Below, piece after piece: positions 48,661-60,924 of a DNA stretch of 64,000 nucleotides. The stretch's first letter is position 1, and each line of letters opens with the position of its first letter. Made by a program: the position numbers and the translations under genes. Source of the DNA: Odobenus rosmarus divergens (taxonomy: Eukaryota > Chordata > Mammalia > Carnivora > Odobenidae); assembly GCF_000321225.1 (NCBI RefSeq), contig NW_004450945.1, positions 573,764-637,763 on the forward strand, in the 5' to 3' direction. The notes under the pieces were generated by a model. It was not told the DNA's origin. It worked only from the letters and a program-made list of their open reading frames with translations, and searched no databases.

Positions 48661-49328
48661 TGACACAAAAGTACTTATTCTTTGCCTCTTGGCATCTGGG
48701 CAGAAGGCAAACTTGTGAGGGAAGGTGAAAGACAAAAGAAAAGTTAAGCCAATATATCATGATAAACTGAAAGGATAATTACACATACAGTAGGTTCAGA
48801 AAACCTTGAGGCACAAAAAACCAGAACCTGACCTGCTCAGTTTGAGCTACAGGCTTCAAGTTCAATTCTCTGTACAGTGGAGCATAGCCTCCTTTCACCA
48901 CTGGGCTAAAACAAAAATCATCCTCTGACTGGGCACTTGGGACTGTGTTGGAAAAAGTCCTTTTGCTCTCTTCCCCACTGCATTTTCTGACCCTTTGATT
49001 TCACAATTTCCTTGAGATTATGGCCTCTTCTTTGTATTTTTCCAAAAAAATTGACTCTGTTTAAACGCATTCCAAACCTTCTCTGTTTCCTATTAGGAGA
49101 TAAAATCTCTTCCCACAGTCCAACACATCTTGGGAATTTTAAGCCCCTGTAAGCCTCTTCCCTACGCTGATCTTGAGTACCCCTGGGGGATGGCCTAGGT
49201 TTGGGAATCCGAAAGAACATCTCTTTATCACAGACACCAAAACGTGACTGCCTCTTATATAACAGGTAAGTAGGCAAGTAGCTCAAATAACAATGGGGAG
49301 GGTGATTAGTCTAGGATCAAGCAATTTA
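48661..49328 (+). other. P3H2: Intron, no recognised feature
   Basis: A minus-strand open frame of 122 codons (48918-49286) has no recognisable domain. Nothing else recognised. Confidence 0.4.
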
Positions 49329-49779
49329 GGCTCTATCTCTAGTTTATATTTTTTAAGATTTTATTTAAAATCTTAAAATTTAAGCGAGAGGGGCACCTGG
49401 GTGGCTCGGTCGTGAAGCGTCTGCCTTCGGCTCAGGTCATGATCCCAGGGTCCTGGGATCGAGCCCCGCATCAGGCTCCTGCTCGGCGGGAAGCCTGCTT
49501 CTCCCTCTCCCACTCCCCCTGCTTGTGTTCCTTCTCTCACTGTGTTTCTCTGTCAAATAAATAAATAAAATCTTTAAAAAAAAATAAAATTTAAGTGAGA
49601 GAGAGAGGTGGGGGGGGAGGAGAGAGAGGGGGAGCACAAGCAGGAGGTGGGGCAGAGACTCCCCGCTGAGCAGAGCCCGATGCGGGACTCAATCCCAGGA
49701 CCCCGAGATCATGACCTGAGCTGAAGTCAGATGCTCAGCTGACTGTGCCACCTAGGTGCCCTGGCTCTATCTCTAGTTT
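49329..49779 (-). mobile_element. SINEC, minus strand, interrupted by a second SINE
   Basis: The outer minus-strand Can-SINE occupies 49346-49374 plus about 49602-49762 and is bounded by GGCTCTATCTCTAGTTT at 49329-49345 and 49763-49779 (exact). An opposite-strand SINE sits in its tail-proximal part. Confidence 0.93.
49375..49601 (+). mobile_element. SINEC, plus strand, nested in an opposite SINEC
   Basis: Plus-strand Can-SINE (49391-49585) with TSD AAAATTTAAGCGAGAG / AAAATTTAAGTGAGAG. It is younger than the SINE it interrupts. Confidence 0.95.
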
Positions 49780-52465
49780 TATCACTAATGTTTCTCTCTA
49801 GGCCTCGAGGTGTCCTTTTGGACAAGGCCAGCATTGGACCAGATGGCTTATAAGAGCTGGTTTCTCTCTGCCAGCCAGAGATTCTAAAATACTTTAGTGG
49901 ACTGACACAGTGATACCAGCTACCTGTGGAAAAGAAGAGAGTGATGAGATTCTAATGGAATATAATGTAGAATGAGATACCAGGAGTTTGAAAGGTCACA
50001 GGAAAGTAAGTCCTTCCAGTGTGTCTGATGCTAGTCCTCATCTTTCGATGGTCAATCACTGCAAAGCAGAACCTGGGAGAAAGTCATGCTAGTATTAATG
50101 TGGTGGTACCTTAAGAGTTGGTAGAGTATGTTCAGGAAGGACAAAGATAAAAGACTCAAAACTATGTTTTATAAGAGAAAGGTTGAAATAGGGATGAAAA
50201 GGCTAAAGAAAAAAGGTTTTAAAAAGATCATTATCTGAGACCATTATTATTGATCTTTATGGCACCGAGGAACTGAAGAACTAGGCCCATGTAACAGAAG
50301 TTACAGAGAACTAGATCTTGGCTCAAACACAGAAGACTTTCCTAACACTAAGAGCTATCCAGATATAATTGGGAGCCCCAGGAGAAGGTGTTTGAATACA
50401 AGTCTGACAAATGCTTCATAGGGTGGCCACATTTGAGGGTCAAGCACTGAAGTGATATTGAGATAGATAAGACTTAACATTTTTTTTCCAATCCAGAGTT
50501 AATAAGACTCCATGATCTTATGAAATGAAAATTTGTCTTATACCCACAGATGGGCAATCATTAAATACTTTTTCATTAGAGAAGTCCTACATCCCTTTTT
50601 CTGTCCTGCTTCTTAATTCTGGTTAATGTAATCTTAGATTAGGATCACCAGCACATTCCCTATAAATAACATATAATGTGAAAAAGGAAAGAGAAAAAAC
50701 CAAACCAAACAATACCAAGCCTTAAAACACCCACGGGAACACACACTCATGGAATATTTAGTAGTAACAATATCCACATGTATAATTCCACATCAGTCCT
50801 CTGATTTCGGGCTCAAGTGTCTCTGAGGTAACATCTAAAGAGGATTGAGTTGCAGTTACAGAGTACCACTGAAAGTTTTTAAATTGTATGTATAACAATG
50901 GATCACAGCATCCATGCTTAAGAACTGAAGGTGGGTACTCCTGTCTTAGCACGTGCCTCACAGTATACTCAGAAAACCCAGTTTCATTTACAGAGCCTTT
51001 GCAGTGCTATTCTGATTTGCTTCACTTGCATGCTATCCAAAAGCCTGTCTGAAAACCTGGCCATATTCCACACTGTACTTCCAGTTCCCAAACCTTTGCC
51101 AGCGTTACTTCTCATCAGTTTCCTATGTCAGTTGCTAGGGGGTCTGCCCAGGACTGCCTATTTAAGAATACTTAAAGATATGATAAGTGTTCTTAAATAT
51201 TTATAGAAACCCTCTGTCTGCCTCCCTCCTCCCTGAAATGTCTCCCTTACTCTCTAGATGGGAGAGGAAGTCATGCCTGTTACTCCTGGGGAAGAGGGGA
51301 GTGGAAGTCCAGGCTCTCTGTTCAACCAGCTGACCAGTTGCGTGGGGGGGAATGGTTTTTTCCCCTTGTGTTTGGCTGGAATAGAACACTTACTGTCATA
51401 AACATTTCTATTCTGTTATGCCTAACATTTTTGGTCCTTTAATTAGAGCATGCTTTTGGGGGCTTTTTTGTCTGCCCCCATTGGCATTTCCAGGTTGTAG
51501 GCTTCTCCAGAGTCCAATCTGGGATATTTGGGAGACAAAAAGAAAATCCATAAAATTCACTATTATGTTCAAGTGCTATGTCCCTAGCCAGTCCACCTTC
51601 TTTGTCCCACCTTTCAGTCTTCCTGTGTTGGTTTGTTACAGTATGCCCAGAATTTTTAGGTGTAATTAAGGGGAGATCAATGGAGAAATGAGTTTATTCC
51701 ATCTTGTTCAGAACCAGATGTCTCCATGCAGACTCTTTAAGTGATCTTTAAATTATCATGATGATGGTGAAAACAATTTGGAATGGGCCTGATTTCAAGA
51801 CTTTGGCCGAGCTGTTACCAATGCTTTACTGCGAGAAACCACAGAAGAGTCTTCCTGATCTCTGACAAAAGGCTTTAGTCAACCTTCTTCCACCAACACT
51901 AAATCAAACCTAAGTAAATCAACTCGACTGTGCCACTGTTCATTGTTAGGAGTATTCTTTCCTACTCCTGCTTTCAAAAGTCCTGCTCATAAAAAAGTCC
52001 CAGCACTTTTGGTGAGTTGCCACTAGCCTGCCCTTTCACTTATTTATAGGTCCCTAGAGCAGACCCCTCTGGAACACCATGATTTTACTGTTCACAAGTA
52101 TGTAAATATTTGATCATCCTGGTCTATTCTCCCAATAGGATACATAATAAAGTTTTGCCTAATAGGTTATATATGGGAAACCAATTTGCATGGGACTTAA
52201 AATAAGAAAAAAAAATGCTCCTAAGTGACGATCCCCTCTTCTCTTTCCCATTGTCCCAGAGTAAATATTACATTACCATAATTAATACCTCCCTTGTTCT
52301 ACAGATTGTTGCATGTGAGTCTTTGACCTAGATGTTGACGCATAGCTGATATTACTGCTTGCTTCTTTGTACTTGGTCCAACTTTATACATCAATTTAAG
52401 ATTAATGACATGAAGAAACAAAATTAATAGCATGAAGCTGGGTGTGATGCTTTGGAAACAGTACT
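49780..52465 (+). other. P3H2: Intron, mostly unrecognised
   Basis: A weak antisense MIR may lie at 50235-50345 ('aggaactgaagaactaggcc', 'gttacagagaactagatctt'). Otherwise nothing recognised. Confidence 0.4.
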
Positions 52466-52469
52466 AGAG

Positions 52470-52620
52470 GATGGATTCAGAATGCTGTGGCTCTAATTAT
52501 AAGATGCCTCATGGCTATATGATGATGACTTCCCCTTTCTTGCCCTCAGTTTCCTCATTTATAAAACGAGCTGATTGAAATGTATAACCTTGAAATCTCT
52601 GCCAGCTTTAGTATATTTTA
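52470..52620 (+). repeat. MIR fragment
   Basis: 'ggatggattcagaatgctgt', 'cttgccctcagtttcctcat' and 'ttataaaacgagctgattga' follow MIR. Confidence 0.6.
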
Positions 52621-53129
52621 GTGTTTGGCAGGATATTTCCTCTGATAAACAAAGTCATTACATGTCACTAAATTGTGGAACTTCCAGCAATTAATTGTTT
52701 GCTCCTTGATTTGGTCTTAATAAATCCTGGCATCTTACTCTCAACATGAAAAACTTTGGTATTTAATTAAAATGGCAGGCTTAGGCAATATAAAATACTG
52801 AATATTAGAAAGTCAAGTGGGCAAGCCCTTTGAAATCATAGAAATAAGCCTTTGTAGTAGAATCAGCATCCTGAAGAAATATTTTGACCCAACACTCAGT
52901 TCAAAACTGTATCTCTTTTCTCTAACTCCAATATTAGAAAAAATGTTGTATTTGCTATACAGTTCTATAGACTCCCCTCTGAAATTCTGTAAGCTAATAG
53001 TTAAGATTCAATTTTATTTAACATTTTCAGTTGATCAGTAGCCCAAGATTAACTCGACCCTGGTATCATTTAAAACCTTAAATGGCACACAGTCTGATTA
53101 TAAACAATAGATTAATTCCATAGATCCCT

Positions 53130-53270
53130 GAAAAAGACTTTAACATTCTTTGAAACTCAGTTTCCCTTTCTGTAAAATGGGGATACTACTAATGTTCTGT
53201 CTGCGGAACAGATTTACTCTTAGGGTTGAGGAAAGTATTTTGAAAATGTTCAAGTTCTATACAAATGTAC
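53130..53270 (+). repeat. MIR fragment
   Basis: 'gaaactcagtttccctttct' and 'gtaaaatggggatactacta' are the MIR core. Confidence 0.65.
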
Positions 53271-53272
53271 AA

Positions 53273-53493
53273 GCAAGGTCATTTTTTTTTTAAAGATTTT
53301 ATTTATTTGAGAGAGAGAGACAGTGACAGAGATAGTGAGAGAGAGAACAAGCAGGGAGGAGAGTGAGAAACAGGCTCCCGCCGAGAGGGGAGTCCGACGC
53401 AGGGCTCGATCCCAGGACCCTGGGATCACAACCTGAGCCGAAGGCAGCCGCCCAACCGACCGAGCCACCCAGGTGCCCGCAAGGTCACTTTTT
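53273..53493 (-). mobile_element. SINEC, first of a tandem pair
   Basis: Minus-strand Can-SINE (about 53288-53478) with TSD GCAAGGTCATTTTT / GCAAGGTCACTTTT. Retains CpGs in its head ('cgaccgagccacccagg'). Confidence 0.94.
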
Positions 53494-53706
53494 ATTCTTT
53501 TTTTTTTAACATTTTTTTCTTTTTAAGATTTTACTTATTTGTCAGAGAGAGAGAGCACAAGCAGGGGGAGTGGCAGACAGAGGGAGAGGGATGAGCAGGG
53601 AGCCTGATGTGGGACTTGATCCCAGGACCCTGGGATCATGACCTGAGCTGAAGGCAGACACTTAACCGACTGAGCCACCCAGGCATCCTGGTCATTTTTT
53701 ATTCTT
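53483..53706 (-). mobile_element. SINEC, second of a tandem pair
   Basis: Minus-strand Can-SINE (about 53500-53689) with TSD GGTCACTTTTTATTCTT / GGTCATTTTTTATTCTT. It is inserted in the duplicated target of its neighbour, or the reverse. Confidence 0.94.
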
Positions 53707-54293
53707 AAAAGAGTATGTGCAGTTTATAAAATTGTTTTACCTTATAAAATTGCTATTGCTATATTAATAAAAGTTTTGTTTTGTTTTTTACCACACCGAA
53801 TTTTCACTGTTACTTGGAAAATGGCAATATCCATCCTGGCCATAAAGCTCAATAATATGGCCTAAAAGTATTTTTCCAAATGCTTTTAAGCTTATATAAA
53901 TCAAATATGGATAGTGCATCCATAAGAGAGCATATGTAGAGATTTCTTTTTGTCCTCAAGATTTTTAAGATCTCTAACTTCTTTTAATACATTCCAGACC
54001 CATGCATGCTTTTATCCCTGGGGGGTGGGGAGGGGGGGTGGACACTTTTGCTTAAAACAATACTTGGAGCAGGAATTGTTTGATAAGGCCAGTGGTTAGA
54101 ATATTTGCAGCTTTTTGTTTTGAATTCCTATGATAACATCAGCTCGCAAAGATTATCTGGCAATTGGTGGGAAATCTAGCAGCAATAAAAATTGGGCCTT
54201 CAAGTAAGACTTCTAGATATGATACATGAGGTAGAAAGAAAGGAAAGAATGTGGACCTGTGAGGGTGGTCTGGTTGGCCCCAGAGTTTAGTAA

Positions 54294-54317
54294 GTGTGTG
54301 TGTGTGTGGGGGGGGTG
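54294..54317. repeat. (GT)n followed by a G run
   Basis: About eight GT units followed by G8. Likely length-variable. Confidence 0.85.
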
Positions 54318-54319
54318 TC

Positions 54320-55675
54320 TCATTAATTTTCAAGTCATACCTGGCATGATCCTAGAGCTGAAGTTATGTCAGTGCTGTGCTTTCTTAGGGTTTTTTGTTT
54401 GCTTTTGTTTTTTGTTTTTTTTTTCCAATAGCTTGTTTGTTTTTTGAGTCTGTAGGTGAGAAACTAGCACCATTAGCAGAGCAATTCGTTGCTTGAAGGC
54501 ATGCAGCATATCCATGACAGAGTCAGGTCCCAAGGCTTAGCTTGCTGAACTGGTTGTCATGGCTGTTGAATGGTGGGAATTACCATGGAAATGAAGAGAA
54601 TCCCGTCTCATGTTTGCATCATGCCTGGAAATTTGTGAAGTCCATTCACACACATCTTCACTTCCTCGTGGGAGCCATGTGAGAAAGCGGAATGCTTGGG
54701 TTTGTCCAGTTAGACACTGAGAGAATAGCAGTGTGATTCAGTGGAGGTTGTCTCACTCCTACACCAGTGTTCCTGCCAACGTATCACAGCTGTTCTCTCT
54801 TCAGATTTGAAGCATTCTTTGTAGCCACAAAGCTATAAACTCTAATTAAAGTTTCCATTTCAAGGCTCTCATCATGCCGTTCTTCTGTGTCTTTATCTTT
54901 TCTGATATGTGGTATTTCCAAGCTAAAGAGACTATAATTCAATCATCTGTCTTTCTCCTGAATATATGGGAGCTTTTGGCCCCGCTGGGTATCTGTGCTC
55001 ACTGATCTATGACAGCATGACAGGGGCTGGGTGTGAGAAGGCTATTTCCAGCCAGCAGCCAACATGATGGCACAGATGAATGTGGGATCACCAAAAGTTT
55101 TTCCCATCGGAGGTGGAATCCATACCTGTCCTCTTTCTTATCTTGAGCCCTCTGGGTAATACTCCCAATTGTCCATTTCACATAAATGAAATGACCTTTA
55201 CATAGACCTAGATTATGTGACCAGTTCTTGGGGTATGTTTGTGTTCCTTTTCTAAAATCGAAAGGAACATTCTCTTTGTGTTTGGTATAAGCACTGATAG
55301 TGCTAGATCTCCTCTGATCAGCTAAAGGACTATAGGATTTTCAGAATCTAAGGGTAATACATTGAAAGAGATGGTTTACAATTACACGTTTTTTTGTTTT
55401 GGTTTCGCTTTTGCCTTTTATTCTATATTTACATGTCTTTCCCTTGACTTGCAGAGTTAGAATTACGACTTGTTTTTGCTTTTCAGTTTTCCCCTAAGTT
55501 GACATATGTTCATGGACTTAGCCCTCTCTTGTGTTGCCACTTTCAATTTAAATCTCTACTCTTAAACTTTTGGATGGAATTTGTTCTTTCATGTTGGGGA
55601 ATTATGAGCAAAATGTTGAACACTGTATCATTCTGAGGAATAATTCTTCATATTTTATGGACTTTAAGAGAGTTT
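54320..55675 (+). other. P3H2: Intron, no recognised feature
   Basis: Nothing recognised beyond T-rich runs near 54400-54425. Confidence 0.4.
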
Positions 55676-55680
55676 ATCTT

Positions 55681-55702
55681 TGAGACACGTTCATTATTAT
55701 TT

Positions 55703-55733
<31 letters not shown>

Positions 55734-55838
55734 TTAAGTAATCTCTACATCCAGCTTAGGGTTCAAATTCATGACCCCAAGATCAAGAGTCTCATGCTCT
55801 ACCAACTGAGCCAGCCAGGTGCCCTGAGACACAGTTCA
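55681..55838 (-). mobile_element. Short SINEC-related copy with (ATT)n tail
   Basis: Only the tRNA-like head part is present ('caagatcaagagtctcatgc', 'taccaactgagccagccagg'), preceded by an (ATT)n run at 55695-55733. Flanks TGAGACACGTTCA (55681-55693) and TGAGACACAGTTCA (55825-55838) are the TSD with one insertion. Confidence 0.85.
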
Positions 55839-55839
55839 A

Positions 55840-56045
55840 CTTCAAGCTCCTGTGTATATCTTTGTAGCTTTGGGCAAGTTATTTAATATATTTATGAATC
55901 AGTTTTATCATCTGGCAAATGAGCATAATAATAAATCTGGGTTGTTTTGTCTGTAGAATGAGCAGCTTCTAGACATATTATGAATATTAAGTGAGCTAAT
56001 TCATATAAAGTACTTAAATATGTCCAGCAAGTCATAAGCATGAAG
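55840..56045 (+). repeat. MIR
   Basis: 'tagctttgggcaagttattt', 'atgaatcagttttatcatct', 'ggcaaatgagcataataata' and 'gtgagctaattcatataaag' follow MIR. Confidence 0.65.
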
Positions 56046-56267
56046 TACACATTAACTTTTTATTTTATTTATTTATTTATTTATTTGACAGAGAGAGACA
56101 GCGAGAGAGGAAACACAAGCAGGGGAAGTGGGAGAGGGAGAAGCAGGCTTCCTGCTGAGCCAGGAGCCAGATGTGGGGCTCGATCCCAGGACCCTGGGAT
56201 CATGACCTGAGCCAAAGGCAGATGCTTAACCATCTGAGCCACCCAGGCACCCTACACATTAACTTTT
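56046..56267 (-). mobile_element. SINEC sharing its TSD with the adjacent L1
   Basis: Minus-strand Can-SINE (56062-56252) between TACACATTAACTTTTT copies at 56046-56061 and 56253-56268. The second copy is also the left TSD of the inverted L1 that follows. Confidence 0.95.
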
Positions 56268-56822
56268 TTTAATTTTTTTATTATTATGTTAATCACCATA
56301 CATTACATCATTAGTTTTTGATGTAGTGCTCCATGATTCATAATTTGTGGAGAACACCCAGTGCGCCATGCAGAACGTGCCCTCTTTAATACCCAGCACC
56401 AGGCCAACCCATCCTCCCACCCCCCCTCCCCTCTAGAACTTCTTAAACTCAACACCTGAAGAACAAATAATCCAATCAAGAAATAGGCAGAAGACATGAA
56501 CGGACATTTTTCCAAAGAAGACATCCAAATGGCCAACAGACACATGAAAAAGTGCTCAACATCGCTCAGCATCAGGGAAATTCAAATCAAAACCTCAATG
56601 AGATATCACCTCACAACAGTCAGAATGGCTAAAATTAATAAGTCAGGAAATGACAGATGTTGGCGGGGATGCGGAGAAAGGGGAACCCTCCTACACTGTT
56701 GGTGGGAATGCAAGCTGGTGCAGCCACTGTGGAAAACAGTATGGAGGTTCTTCAAAAAGTTGAAAATAGAGCTACCATATGATCCAGCAATTGTACTACT
56801 GGGTATTTACACATTAACTTTT
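56253..56822 (-). mobile_element. Carnivore L1 insertion with 5' inversion
   Basis: The left part (56271 to about 56439) is the antisense L1 3' end: 'catacattacatcattagtt', 'gatgtagtgctccatgattc', 'cccacccccc' and 'tcccctctagaac'. The right part (about 56440-56807) is sense-strand L1 ORF2 sequence. Both lie between TACACATTAACTTTT copies (56253-56267 and 56808-56822). A 3' end in one orientation joined to an upstream segment in the other is the signature of twin priming during target-primed reverse transcription. Confidence 0.92.
56440..56807 (+). pseudogene. L1 ORF2 C-terminal fragment
   Basis: Translation from 56496 gives [20 protein letters not shown] and continues through a [18 protein letters not shown] cluster, the Cys-rich motif near the ORF2p C-terminus, ending at LLGIYT where L1 sequence stops. 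An in-frame TAG at 56484-56486 replaces a tryptophan codon expected in the family, and both ends are cut off, so it is dead. The open frame runs past 56807 only by chance. Confidence 0.88.
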
Positions 56823-59800
56823 ATGTTAAAACTAATGGATCACACTTTGGGAAATACTGATTCTATTCTCTTAGTAAGTTTTCAAACTTATGATATTGAT
56901 TAGGTTTGGCACAGCTGGTAGAATTGTCCTGATATAACCAAGCAATAGTGGTGGGTGTATTGTACTCAAGTGCAACCAAACTGTTTGTTACATCAGGGCT
57001 GGTGACCTTGAGTCAGTCTTTCCGAGGCCACCATTGTCCCAATGCGTATGGAACTGTGCCTGGGTCCCATGGATATTGCAGGGAAAATGTGAATCAGTAG
57101 GCTGTTTTGCTTGGCTGCTAAATTTGGTTTACTGTTTCATAAATTAGGACATAATCTGTCTAGAATAGTTCTTGTTGCCACCAGCAACCAGGGTCACAGA
57201 ATTGAAGGACATCAGATATGCAAGAGAAACGGAAAATAATTTCCCAAAGTAATGCTTTCTGTAAGAATCCCAAGGCTAGTTGCAGTGCTGAGGAGAGCTA
57301 AACAGGAAATGTAGCCTGAGGCTTGAGTTTTCCTGCTTGTAACTAAAAACGGATGTGGAAACAGACATGAGGATGTGGTCCATGATTTTCCTTCCTGGGT
57401 GGAAGGAATAGCATCAGTATTAGGTTGCTGATTAGCATTTTTTGCAATGTATGTAGCCCCACAGTTGTAGGCAGTAGAACAGAGATTAATTTTCCAGATC
57501 AGCTCATTCTCAAGTCTGGTTATAAAGCATACCAGATTGTTAACCATTGCTCTGTATCAATGTTTGTGAAATTCTCAGAATGCATCGAAATTATTTTGGC
57601 TTATGCTACACAGTACCACTTGTCTTCTTGGAAGTGGAGATGAAAATGGAGAAAGAATGTGAGGTTTTCGTCATGGAAAAGGAAACATAAATAACTTCAT
57701 TGGAATCGTTCGGTAAACAATACATAAGCTTACAACGTTTGATCTTCAATTTTCCTGGAATTTTCATTAAAGATCATTATGGTGAGTTTTGCCAAACTTA
57801 AACAAAGGCCATGAGCTTTTCAATCATTTCCAATGTATCTACTGTTAATCCTGGTGACAACGATATTAAATCAAACCAGAACAAAGCAGACGAACACTCC
57901 TTTTTGTACAGTCACTTATTCTAACTCTCAGCCCCTGTCACATTCTCCCCAGTGCCACTACTGATCCCTCTCCTGGTCCCCAGACACCTTCCTTGAAGAC
58001 TTCAGTTTTGGGCTTGTGAAGCTTTAGCTTCAGCATGGTCCTGGCTTTGTGTTTGCTCTCCAACTCCCAACCTCTATGAATTCAGCAATGATGAAGACAT
58101 TGCTTTGATAGGTTTCCTTTAATGTGCCCAAATTTCTTTATCTGCTTTTGCCCTTACTAGTTATCTAGTATTTCGGAACTTCTCTTGATGCCTTCACCTC
58201 CTATCTTTATTTACCATTCTGTCCAAACCATCTTCCTGGCCAGCCTCTTTAACTATTCACTGGTATAGAGGCAGATGGGCGTTTGCATTGCAATAAAGAT
58301 GGACTGTCTCTTTTTTCCTTAACCCTCTCTCATATCAAGCTTTTGAAGTAGTTAAGCCCTGAACATTACAGATGAGCGTCACACAGCCATGCCTTTGGGA
58401 TCTAACACTTATTGTCACCATGCGCTCACTGGTAGGACTTCAGTGTTGTTTGGGAGCTTTCTGCTGTTTCTCAATATTTTTTCTCAGAGTTGATGTTCAG
58501 AATCATTTTGAGTCCCCGAATCTGCAATTCTTCATTCTTTGCATGACTTTTTTTCCTACATTATTAAGGCAAGTTTTAATAAGGGACAGAATTTAGGATG
58601 GTATGTTGGGAAAGGAGAAGAGAGGGCATGTGTATGAGTTCCTAAGAAGGTGAGATCAATAGGTGTTCGTATCTTTTTTTATGGATAAGAAAGTGAAGGT
58701 AAAGGAGGAGGATCCGAATTGACCCAGCAGTTTGGAGTGTAAGTGAGTGATGAATTGTGATTCATGAACAAAAACAAGAAATATCGGAAAGAAAGAGGGG
58801 AGAAGGATGTGATTTTCCTTGCCATTTCTGTTCCTCTTTGCCCTTTAAAAAGTCTAATTATTTGTGTTTAATTACCTTAAATAAAACAGAAAAAAAATAT
58901 TGCTTGAAATGAATGAGCTTTTAAAATAAAAGGGCACATACCAGAGACCAAACAGAGTTCAGGCCAGAAAGAATAATCCTCTTAGTAAGTCAGGTTTAAG
59001 CCTGCTAATGTTAGATAACTAGGACAGTATCCTGCCTTTGTAAAAATGCCATAAGTCCTTTGCCCTTCCTGAAAAAAAAAAAGGAAAAAGAAAAAAAACC
59101 ATGTGAGTGAGATGCAGCTCTTAATGGGACTACTTTCTAGATTCTATATCTTGTCATAAGCACCAGCTATTTTGCTAAGCCGACTGTCTCCTCCCAGGGT
59201 TTTGTTTTTTAGCAAGTCAGAGATTGACAGAGTTGGTGAGGAAGTGACACATGGCATTGGGGTTATTTTCGTAGCAACTTGGCCATAATATCTACGTGGC
59301 CCTTGTGTATGATTTCAGCTGAAACATTTCCTCTTTGATAGAAATACAGTTTGGCTAAGACCTCCTGGAAACCATGACTGCACGTCTTTAGTGATACGTT
59401 AGGAGCATGAGGGATCCAGGTGGTTCCTACCATAAAGCTTAGGTTTGGTTCTCTCTCCCTTTTCTCTAGTGTTTTCCTTAATATTCCAGCCTCTTTGTAT
59501 CTCTCATCTTCCTCACTTCACAGAGTATGTCAGAACATAAGAAATAGATAACTGAGTTTCCAACATCTCTTTGCTCTCATAATGTCAGAATGCTGTTTTT
59601 CTATGCCAGCCTGTAGATTCTCTAAAAATTTCATTTGGCATCACTGATTTCAGTATTATCCAAGTAGTCTGTTTGTTAGGGGGCTGGCTTCTGCCATTGT
59701 TCCTTTTAAACTTTTATAGATTGATATTAAAAAAAACACTTTCTGGCATATGGAACATAAGGTACATGTACTAGTGCCAAATACCTGTGTAATGTGCATC

Positions 59801-60195
59801 TTTTCCTAACCAAGTTGTCCGTGGATATGCACACATGTTATAATCGCATTTCCTTTCTTTTCTTAAACTAGGAATTAGCCTGGGACAGCCTATTATATTA
59901 TTGCATGAACTGTGAATTAGGGAGAAGCATGAAGGTGAAAGTATATGTTCGTTAAATTAAATCACTGTTATGATCACTTTGTGTTTCCACATGGCACCTG
60001 TGACTCCTAGAACCACTTCCATCAACCTGAAAACTTTATTTCAAACCAGAAAGCATTCAGCAGACTTAAGCTTAATGTTGTCTCTGATTTACCTAGTAGG
60101 TAAATTTGTGTCTTCAAATCAGAATTAATATGAAAGTGATCAGGCATAATTTTGAATTACTTCTTTTTTAATTTATCTGTGGCCAGTATCCTTCT
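56823..60195 (+). other. P3H2: Intron, no recognised feature
   Basis: Long stretch without a repeat I can name. Contains an A-rich run near 59070-59097. No exon-like homology to P3H2 seen. Confidence 0.4.
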
Positions 60196-60199
60196 TCAT

Positions 60200-60620
60200 T
60201 TGTATTATAAAAACTTGCTTCAATGGTTAATTCATTTGTAGAACAAACATCATATGCTAAACATGGCAGAATCCCTGTCTTCAAGGTTCATAGTTTTGGG
60301 AGAGGGTGAGCAGACACATATGTCAAGTTTTAAATATAGTCTGTGAAAAGGACCATGAAAACACTGATTGGAGAGAGAACAACTCAGGGTGAATCAAGGA
60401 AAACTTCTCCAGGAGGTTGACGTTGAAGTTGTGCCTTTCAAATGAGAGTCGCCCAGACAGAGGAAGCAGGGCCGGGTTCTGCAAATCAGAGGAGTAACCT
60501 GGTTAAAGGCTTGGTGGTGGTTAAGAGCTTGGTGAGGAATTCTACTTGGGTGTAAGGTCCATCTTCCAAGGTAATAGTTCATAAGGTTGAGTCTATAATC
60601 TGCTCAGTGAATTGTAGAAA
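60200..60620 (+). repeat. Ancient repeat, same family as 598-795
   Basis: 'catggcagaatccctgtctt', 'caaggttcatagttttggga' and 'aaaacttctccaggaggttg' follow the family pattern (…ccctgccctcatggagctt…). Confidence 0.45.
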
Positions 60621-60679
60621 TAGATCTATAATAAAAGATTTGCCTGTTTCCCAGATCAATATTTTATTTTCAGTAAGCA

Positions 60680-60924
60680 CTTTACCCAACATAATTTTTT
60701 AAAGATTTTATATTTTTATTTTAGAGGGAGAGAGAGCAAGCAAGGGGAGGAGCAAGGGTGGGGGAGGGAGAGGAAGAGAGAGAAAATCTCCAGCAGACTC
60801 TGCACTGAGCTGGGAGCTGGTCCAGGAGCTGGATCCCACGACCCTGAGATCATGACCTGAGCCAAAAATCAAGAGTTGGAGGCTTAACAAACTAAGCCAC
60901 CCAGGCGCCCCTTTACTCAACATA
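60680..60924 (-). mobile_element. SINEC, older copy, 14-bp TSD
   Basis: Minus-strand Can-SINE (60694-60910) with 'ccaaaaatcaagagttggag', the older variant also seen at 9739. TSD CTTTACCCAACATA / CTTTACTCAACATA. Confidence 0.93.
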